Positions 57,701 through 64,000 of a DNA stretch of 64,000 bases are shown here, in pieces. The stretch lies in NCBI GenBank assembly GCA_030062745.1, contig CP099839.1:26525324-26589323 (forward strand), written 5' to 3'. Below the pieces are notes generated by a model. It was not told the DNA's origin, ran no database searches, and saw nothing but the letters and a program-made list of their open reading frames with translations. This stretch comes from Capitulum mitella. Its lineage: Eukaryota; Arthropoda; Thecostraca; Pollicipedomorpha; Pollicipedidae. Position 1 is the stretch's first letter, and each line of letters begins with the position of its first letter. The translations under genes and the position numbers were made by a program.

Positions 57701-60486
57701 TCCTGGCGCAGACGATCTGACGTCAAACGAAGCGGGTTCGCCGGCGGCGGCGGACGGCGAGCAGGCAGGAGACGAGCTGCGGCGGCGGCTGGAGGCGGCC
57801 GAACGCATGGTGCTGGAACAGCGCCAGCTGATCGAGGGCATCTCAGGTGACGGTCAGAGGACAGAGGGTACCCGAGGGGGCGGTTAGATGACAGCCTCAC
57901 TTCATGGTCAGATGATAGAGGAGGCCTCAGGTGGCAGATGACAGGATAGGTGATGGCAGAAGTTGCGTCAGGCAACGATCAGTCGACAGAGTGGACCTCA
58001 GGCGACGTGACATTGCTCCTTGCTAGACTGGAGACCCATCCGCCTGTGTCTCTGAAGGCCCCAGTGGCAGTGTGTTATTGCCTGGTTTCCTGGCGGCGCA
58101 GCCATGGTGGCCTGTCTGCCGGTGGATGGGCTGTTGTTCGTTGCTCTCCCTGCGGACGATACTCTCAGTCATCCTGTGGCAATGCCGCCTCCTGTCGCGC
58201 AGGAGAGCAGGGCGATTGCGACGGCTCGTTCCAGCAGAACGCCTACTTTGTGGAGGAGCGGGAGGAGCTGGCGATGCGGGAGCGCATGCTGGAGGAGCAG
58301 CGACAGGCGCTGGACAGGGAGCGCGAGATCTACACAGAGGCCGTGCTGCGGCTGGGCAGGGAGGTGAGATGGACGCGGGTCCCTCGCAAACGCAGCGGTA
58401 GATTAGGCTACGCGGGATCTCGTGAATCACTGTCGTCGCCGCGTTTGTTTTAATGGCTTGACCTTGGTTACCAGTACTGTTCCGAATATCTGATAGTGCT
58501 GTGGTCTGGTGGGGCGTCGACGGAAGCTTTTCGCTCTGTCTTTTTACCACTGCCACTGTCTTTAGCCAGTGCGCCACGCATTATGAGCCAGTCGTCAAAT
58601 TCGACATTGGGAGACACACCAATCGTGAGAGCAGATCCATTGTTGTGACACGTGATTAACTAGACACTCCAGTCTCCAACTGAGGAATCGCGGCAGTTGT
58701 AGTGCTAACAGAGGCACAGGTGTGACCGTGGGCGAGTCTTAAATGTTGCCGGCCCGTTTGGTACACCATTTCTCTCGGTTCGCCGGGAACAACCTGACGA
58801 CGTTCGTCTCCTCGCTCGGCCATTTTATAATCGAGCCGCGAGCGGCCTGCATTCTGGGCCTTCATCACTGCGCCGGGTCTCACGCCTCCGCCGACGCCGC
58901 GCGGCCCGCGCAGCGCGTGGCGTTCGAGGAGGAGAAGGCGGAGCTGGTGCGCGCCCAGTTCCTGGCCAGCTCGCCGCTGCTCTCCGGACGGCCGTCGTCG
59001 GCGCGCAGCTCGCCCTCTGACGTCACGCGGCTGCGAGTGACGTCGCCGGCGCGCCGCGCCGGCCGCCGGTCCCCGGCCAGGTGAGCAGATGCCTGCGGGC
59101 CGGGAGGCGGCAGCCAGTCAGCTGTGCGCAGCCCGAGCGATGCGGGTGAACGTGGACGCCCTCCAGGCTCGGCCGACGCAGATTGCGGTGTCTTGCGGCA
59201 GCTGTCGGCGGAAAGTGCTGGGATTTCTCGTGGGGTTCGCACCGCATTGGTCGGAGTGGTTGGCCCCGTGTTGCGAGCTGTCTGTCTCATTGTCCGTTTC
59301 CACCAGATGCCGTAATGGTAGCCGACCTGTGACATACATCAGGGCTGAATACTCGCGTGTGGCTCAGAGCGACTTCCGGTGGTTTTCCCGGGTGTCCTGT
59401 TCGGCCATCTCTTATTGAGAGCTGTTGCGTGCCGTCACCAGCAGGGCGTGCCAGCGAACGGTCTTGGTCATTGGCCTGCACAGGTCCTTATTGTGTTATG
59501 TTGGTGGATGATTACGTAATGTACTTTTTGTTCATTATATTTCCTGAAGTTTCTTGGCACGTTTCAGAACTGGTGCTGAAAACGCTATCAGCGATATATT
59601 TTACACCAGCCAAGTCTTTTTGTGAAAAATCGACCACGGTGTAGCGTTCCTTTTGCTACCGCGACGGACCGTGCAGAGGGTGTTCCGTTTCAGCCCGGAC
59701 CGCGTCTCCGCCGTGCTCGATCTGCCCTCGCGCCTGGGCCGGCCGGGTCAGGGCCCCCGGAACCCCACCAGGGACGGACGCGACACGCCCGAGGTCAAAC
59801 CCGTCAGCCGGCTCAGGTCAGTCGACGCGAGCCGGCGAGTCACTGGAGCCCGGCACGACCACCGTCGGCCATGGCGCCTGGCGTCTGTTTAGTCAGCTGT
59901 TGCGACCTCCCGAAGCCGAACGAGAAGGGACATGGTCCATGCCTGGGCTGATGTGGCTGTCTGCGGGTTGTCGGTGAGGATTGCTGTTATGTCGAGCTGC
60001 CTGCTCCACACCTGATTTCTGATTTTGGGAGAGACAAAGTTGGCGCTGTTTGGCATGTTTGTAACGTCTTCCCGGGTTCCGACCCCAGGGACATGCCTGG
60101 CTGGCGTTTTAACGTCGACTTGAATGATTATCGGGCTCCCCTCGTCCCCGCGGGCGCCCGTCCGTCTCATTGGGTACCGCTGCCCGCAGCTGCTAGCGCC
60201 CAGTCGCGCGTCCGGTGAGAGCCCACTGTCTGTGGCGTACACTCAAGCTGGGGCGTCCGGCGGCGCTCGCAGGCGAAAGCAGCAGCACTTCGGCGGTCTG
60301 TCCCGGAGCCGCAGCAGCCTGACCGCAGCCGTCCGCATGTCGTTGGCGGCGAAGGTCCAACTGAAGCGGCTGGGGTTGGGGCGGGGGGTCACATGCGCCT
60401 GCGGTCCGACCGTACGCGTCATTGGCGGCCACGCTCAGTGGCAGCTCGCCCGTGGCGGCCGGCGGTGGCTACTCGGTAAGTTGTGA
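51736..60486 (+). CDS. SSX2IP: SSX2IP/ADIP coiled-coil protein, about 12 coding exons
   Basis: The vertebrate family member is a coiled-coil protein of adherens junctions and centriolar satellites that anchors microtubules. Exons: 51736-51855, 52287-52463, 53262-53393, 54856-54950, 55400-55519, 56081-56438, 56901-57048, 57712-57846, 58203-58363, 58914-59080, 59679-59816, 60273-60486; 1965 nt, about 654 residues (human about 614). Family landmarks in order: FCHQDNFAAALAYLSQ-ELTLAGLP at the N terminus, AQFQHDLKKQERQMERLKDM, the SRPDGSRARWRTPATAV segment, YFVEEREELAMRE...EAVLRLGRE and VAFEEEKAELVRAQFL. Exon 6 contains six tandem copies of a 15-residue unit (RCREEAYERVLAGSD type) where the human protein seems to have one. 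Exons 1-10 are well supported; exon 11 (acceptor CAGAG) and exon 12 (arginine-rich, not conserved) are provisional, although a polyadenylation signal follows at 60609. An exon of 18 nt near 60197 could be added without changing phase. Confidence 0.88.
53070..53230. repeat. Degenerate ~26-bp repeat before SSX2IP exon 3
   Basis: Variants of CTGTCCGGTTAGATTACC recur (about 53086, 53136 and later). One contains TTCCAGTCAGG, close to the true acceptor TTCCAG/GTCAG at 53256-53266. Confidence 0.6.
55495..55870. repeat. About 30-bp minisatellite copying the SSX2IP exon 5 donor
   Basis: The junction CACCGCCGTCAG/GTACTG at 55519/55520 is the first member of an array of about eleven units of type CCGCCGTCAGGTACTGG plus TACACC. 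CAGGT-bearing copies place GT at about 55579, 55637, 55666, 55694 and 55745. Confidence 0.9.
56081..56350 (+). repeat. Coding 45-bp repeat, six copies, in SSX2IP exon 6
   Basis: GATGCCGGGAGGAGGCGTAT then GAGCGGGTGCTGGCCGGC recurs with a 45-base period (starts 56081, 56126, 56171, 56216, 56261, 56306). Each unit encodes RCREEAYERVLAGSD or a close variant, in frame, extending the coiled coil. Confidence 0.95.
57334..57535. mobile_element. MITE-like element with GTAGCCA end in SSX2IP intron 7
   Basis: The left part GGACGTAGCCAAGGGATAAG and GGGGGCCATGCC matches the element at 36985. The right part has a long G-rich run and GTCCTGGCC. Same family, diverged. Confidence 0.5.
57841..57990. repeat. 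Degenerate repeat after the SSX2IP exon 8 donor
   Basis: CTCAGGTGACGGTCAGAGGA at the donor is echoed by CCTCAGGTGGCAGATGACAGG (about 57918) and CCTCAGGCGACGTGAC (about 57997), with TGGTCAGATGATAGAGG between. Confidence 0.6.
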
Positions 60487-60608
60487 TAGTTTTATGGCTG
60501 AGGTGGTCCACAACGAATCGTCCAGTGCCAGTCAGCCGCGTGGAATCGGTGTGAGATCGTTCCGTCTGTATGTACCTGTTTTAAATTACTGTTATGAACT
60601 CACTGGGA

Positions 60609-60614
60609 AATAAA
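60609..60614 (+). other. Polyadenylation signal of SSX2IP
   Basis: AATAAA about 120 bases after the proposed stop at 60486, which supports a gene end here even though the last exon is not conserved. Confidence 0.6.
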
Positions 60615-62227
60615 AGCGGCGCTAAGAAAGTGGGCGGTCGGTCTTTTTTTCAAAATGGTTATACGAAGAGGCACGGTCTACTGCTGCAGGGTGAAAGGCC
60701 GGTCGGTCGTTCGGATGGTTGCTCACTGATGCATGGCGAGCGGGAGTGAGGATTGTTCACTGCCACATGGTGAATGGAGTACCAAGTAGTATCCTGGAAC
60801 GTGAGGCCAGGCTCATCATACCAGTCGTCACTGCAGCTTGACATTAAAACCAGCCAGCGGCACAACGCACAACACATCAGTACATGCTTCGCCGTCAACT
60901 TTCGTCAACTATTTTGCCTAGTCCCGCGGAAATACAGGATTCGTAAACTGATCGATGAACTTATATGATGCATATTATTTTACAAAACATGGAGGAGCAC
61001 TGTACATCAGTCATGACTCATGGCACTTTATGAATACAAAAAAAAAATAGCACAGCGTGACTGATCACCTAGACTGTTAAAGACGAATACCGTGACGTAC
61101 CGAAACCTTTCAAGCCATACGTGCTCTTCCATAAGGGAGATCTTTAAGATTCAGTTAATCTAATATGGTTTTCCTATGCTACAGCGATTCCTAGAATTTC
61201 ACGCAATCAATGAGACGTCCTTGTAAAACGCAGCCTTCTGTGTCTGCCAAACGGCAACATAAAAGCAAACCGCCAAGACTGCTGAAATGCATCCCTGGCA
61301 ACCCCGGACACATGTAATGTTGGTGAGTACCAACGTCACTGCCTACTCAACTCAAAAATGAACGGACAGCTCCGCATCCGAGTGTGAACAAGAATTCTGA
61401 TTCGGAGGAGAGCACCTAAAACACAAGCAGATAACACCAAGTGAACGGTTAGGGCGCTGCGTCCAAAACAAAGCGCCGAATTCAAGTGTAGGAGCTGGCA
61501 AACGTCTCGCGCCCGACAATCCACAGGGAGGCCACCCAGGAGAGCCAGTGTGCGGCTGCGGAGCGCGGTCAGTGCGCGTGGACATGGGCGGTGGACATCA
61601 CGCGCCGGTCAGAACACTACAACCCAACACAACCAGCGCCGTCACTGCAAGCGCACGGTGACGAATCCGGCGTTCGGCCGGTCACCGGTCGGGACCGCCG
61701 CCGCAGTCGTGGCGCGCTGCACGATTCAGTTAGCCGCGGCCGGAAGACGGACGCACCGGGCCAGCCGGGAGGCACGGTTCCGGGTCACAAGCGGCGGTCA
61801 CGTACGGCACGTCACGCCGCCACACATCCCGCTCACAGGGGTGCAAACGCGGGGTACCTGGCTTCTGATCGGGGGCTTTTGCATAGCAGCGGCGGCTCTT
61901 CAGACTTCAGCACCGAAGTTGCGAAATTTGAACCTTTGTTAGGGCATGACGCCAACGCGGATGTGCCAACGGAACGCAAGGGCACTTTGATATCACCGGC
62001 CGCGATCTGCTACCATAGTGCATTCTTCTGCGTTTCAAGTCACTCAGGGATGCCTGAACCACACGACCGTCCAGGCCCGGTAAGCTCGCGCCGTCCGCGC
62101 ACGCCGCAGGGTACCAGTCACCCGAAGTGCAGGACACACGCCTGCTGCGGCCGCGGCGGGAAGCTCGTCAGAGCGCGAGGCCGGCACGCGTCGGGCCGGC
62201 CGGCGTCAGGCAGGCCGGCGTCAGGCG
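60615..62227. other. Convergent spacer between SSX2IP and the zinc-finger locus
   Basis: No gene supported. The right half (from about 61550) is GC-rich and open in several frames on both strands, without family resemblance; part is probably the zinc-finger 3' UTR. Confidence 0.4.
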
Positions 62228-63250
62228 TCAGGGGTCGGCGCTGGCCGGCTGCTGCCAGGCGCTAGCCGCCGCCGCCGTCCGCTCGCCGCAGAGGCGCCGG
62301 TGCGCCGTGTACGCCGGCGCCGTGGTCATCACCTCGCCACAGCTGTGGCACTCGAACGGCCGGCAGCGCGTGTGCGTGCGCTCGTGCTTGGTGCACTTGT
62401 CACGACGCGAGAACGTCTTGCCGCAGAAGCCGCAGCTGAAGGGCCGTTCACCCGTGTGCGAGCGCTCGTGGCGCACCTTCTTGTCGGAGCGCGTGAACTC
62501 CTTGGCGCAGTACTGGCAGCTGAACATCTGGCCGCATTTCTGCGCCTCCACGTGCCGCGTCAGGAACGCCTCGCACCCGAACGCCTTGTCGCAGTTGACG
62601 CAGACGTAGGCGCGTTCGGCAATCTTCTGCGCCATGGCCGGCGCCGTGGCGGTGATGGTGCGCGACATCTTCGCCGGCTTGGCAGCGGCCGGCCGGGCGC
62701 GCTTGGCCGCCGGCCGCTGCGGGAAGCTGATGCGGTCGGCGCCCGGGTGGTCGGCGCGCACGTGGCGTCGGATCGCCTCCTCGCAGTCGCCGAGCTTGTT
62801 GCAGAGCACGCACTGGTAGCGGTACAGGTCGTCGGACTCGGTGCCCTGCACGAACTTGTCGGTGAAGTCGCCCGTCTGGGTCACCTGCGGCGCGGGCGCG
62901 CGCGGTGCCGGCTCGCCGCCGACCTCGCGCAGGTCCGTCTGCAGGAAGGCGCCGATGTTGAAGAGCGCCTCGTCGGCCGGCTCGGCGCCCGGCGAGGCGG
63001 CCGTGCTCGGCTGCAGGGCGGCGCCGTCGCCGCCGCCGGAGCTGGCCGGCGGCCAGGCGGGCCGCGCCGCCGCCTCCGGCACCTGCTGCGGCTGCGGCTG
63101 CGACTGCGGTGGCGGCGGCGGCTGAGGCGGCTGTGGCTGCGGAGGTGGCGGCTGCTCCTGTGCGCACACGAGTGGATGCCAGCCATGGACCCAGTGCCGA
63201 CATGGACAGCGGGGATGGACGGTCGACATCATGATGGTTGGTTGACCCAT
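62228..63250 (-). CDS. C2H2-type zinc-finger protein or terminal exon, five fingers
   Basis: An uninterrupted reading frame of 340 codons if the ATG at 63248-63250 is used. The first half is low complexity (Pro/Gln run at about residues 33-57, then Ala/Pro/Gly-rich). Five zinc fingers follow: residues 145-168 (degenerate spacing between Cys and His), 215-239 (C2HC), 243-265, 271-293 and 299-321 (C2HC). Fingers 3 and 4 are joined by a canonical TGERP linker, which points to DNA binding in the nucleus. A good 3' splice site (CGTGTGCGCACAG then GAG) lies just before the Pro/Gln run at about 63171-63172, so the first 30 residues may be intron and the frame a 3'-terminal exon of a longer gene. No specific ortholog is recognised. 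It is convergent with SSX2IP. Confidence 0.8.
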   Translation of the reverse strand: MGQPTIMMSTVHPRCPCRHWVHGWHPLVCAQEQPPPPQPQPPQPPPPPQSQPQPQQVPEAAARPAWPPASSGGGDGAALQPSTAASPGAEPADEALFNIGAFLQTDLREVGGEPAPRAPAPQVTQTGDFTDKFVQGTESDDLYRYQCVLCNKLGDCEEAIRRHVRADHPGADRISFPQRPAAKRARPAAAKPAKMSRTITATAPAMAQKIAERAYVCVNCDKAFGCEAFLTRHVEAQKCGQMFSCQYCAKEFTRSDKKVRHERSHTGERPFSCGFCGKTFSRRDKCTKHERTHTRCRPFECHSCGEVMTTAPAYTAHRRLCGERTAAAASAWQQPASADP

Positions 63251-63319
63251 GACTCAGCAATGTCTCGCATGGGCCAGTAATGACGCCTAACACGCCCGAT
63301 TGTACATAAACACACTTCA

Positions 63320-63325
63320 TTTATT
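63320..63325 (-). other. Polyadenylation signal of the right-edge gene
   Basis: AATAAA read on the minus strand, about 67 bases after the stop at 63392; a normal distance for a short 3' UTR. Confidence 0.6.
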
Positions 63326-63391
63326 TAGCACAACTCAACGCAATGAACAAAGTCCGTCTTTTTTGGAAACCACGTAATTAATCATTTACAT

Positions 63392-63627
63392 TCACAGCAA
63401 TACAATCATCCCAACAGAATTTCCTACAAAGTGAACGCGGGACGCTCCAAATGCGACCGTCGGCAGCAGACTGGTGGCCGGTACCTCCTTGGCGGGCTTC
63501 TTGAAGAGCTGCAGGTTGGTGGGCGCCGTCTGCTCCTGTTCCTGCTCCGTCTTGATTGTCGGGACGGGCAGGACGGCCAGCGGCCCGGCGCCGTTCGACT
63601 CCGCCCGCGACGGACCCCCCGGAGCGT
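63392..63627 (-). CDS. Terminal coding exon of a gene extending past the right edge
   Basis: After a 3' splice site (TTGTCAG at about 63628-63634) a frame of about 78 codons reads to a stop at 63392. It encodes an Ala/Pro-rich segment, the stretch PVPTIKTEQEQEQ (IKTE fits a sumoylation consensus) and a hydrophobic tail. A canonical AATAAA on the minus strand follows the stop by about 67 bases. Entry phase is 1. The protein family is not recognisable from this exon alone; the composition resembles linker regions of transcription factors. The start of the gene is outside the window. Confidence 0.6.
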
Positions 63628-64000
63628 CTGACAACGGAACAAAACACGTACATTGGCTGGCCCGGCGTGGGGAGCTCGCACTATGATTTGGCGTTAGAGC
63701 GACATTCCCGCGTGGATCACAGCATTTCGAAACCGAACGAAGCAAAAAGGTACGCCATTTTTTGGCTTTTCACGAATACAGCAGAGGAAAAAGATATATT
63801 GCATACTTTGGGAAATAAGACGAACATGTTATTGCTGAGCCACAGGAAAAATCCAATGTACAAACCCTTACTACGACATTAAGATTCATGCAGTTAGTAT
63901 CTTGCTAATATTTCTTCGAACGTTGCACATCTTTTGTTTTTGGACAACACGACCACTTTTCCAAAAGGCTATCTATATTACCGTACAGACACATCACGCA

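Noticed and set aside
61591..62265. 224-codon plus-strand frame
   Set aside because: GC-rich region with open frames on both strands, no homology, overlapping the end of the zinc-finger gene on the other strand.
62300..63280. 326-codon plus-strand open frame
   Set aside because: Antisense shadow of the zinc-finger frame; Arg/Leu/Ala-rich with no motif.

Overview
This is a eukaryotic nuclear window. It has intron-rich genes with GT-AG introns, polyadenylation signals, microsatellites and decayed transposons. An interstitial block of CCTAA repeats (arthropod-type TTAGG telomere repeat on the minus strand) and the gene content point to an arthropod. The very GC-rich exons and short GC-rich introns would fit a crustacean, and a barnacle is one possibility; that last step is a guess.

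Four protein-coding loci and the end of a fifth can be supported. (1) Minus strand, 4476-23400: importin-9 (IPO9). I could assemble 21 coding exons with consistent phase, giving about 1039 residues, close to the usual family length. (2) Plus strand, 36307-46704: an SLC5 sodium/solute symporter of the SGLT type, 14 coding exons, about 638 residues. (3) Plus strand, 51736-60486: SSX2IP/ADIP (afadin- and alpha-actinin-binding, centriolar-satellite coiled-coil protein), about 12 coding exons, with a six-copy 15-residue coding repeat. (4) Minus strand, 62228-63250: a five-finger C2H2-type zinc-finger protein or zinc-finger terminal exon. (5) Minus strand, 63392-63627: a terminal coding exon with its own polyadenylation signal, belonging to a gene that starts beyond the right edge. 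Loci 4 and 5 may be alternative last exons of one gene.

Layout: 1-4475 has a 33-bp minisatellite and no supported gene. IPO9 fills 4476-23400; its last intron carries a TTAA-flanked element, a broken non-LTR retrotransposon, a tRNA-like SINE and AT microsatellites. 23401-36306 separates the divergent IPO9 and symporter genes and is mostly repeats. 46705-51735 separates the symporter from SSX2IP and holds another TTAA element. SSX2IP and the zinc-finger locus are convergent. The genes are ordinary housekeeping or transport genes with no evident common pathway.

The most unusual feature is at the splice junctions. Several minisatellites lie directly on exon-intron borders, and their units are recognisable copies of the adjacent splice site (IPO9 exons 13 and 17; SSX2IP exons 5, 6 and 8). 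The window also carries a family of about 1.2-1.3 kb TTAA-ended elements with G-tract hairpin ends and many AGGTCA-like motifs.
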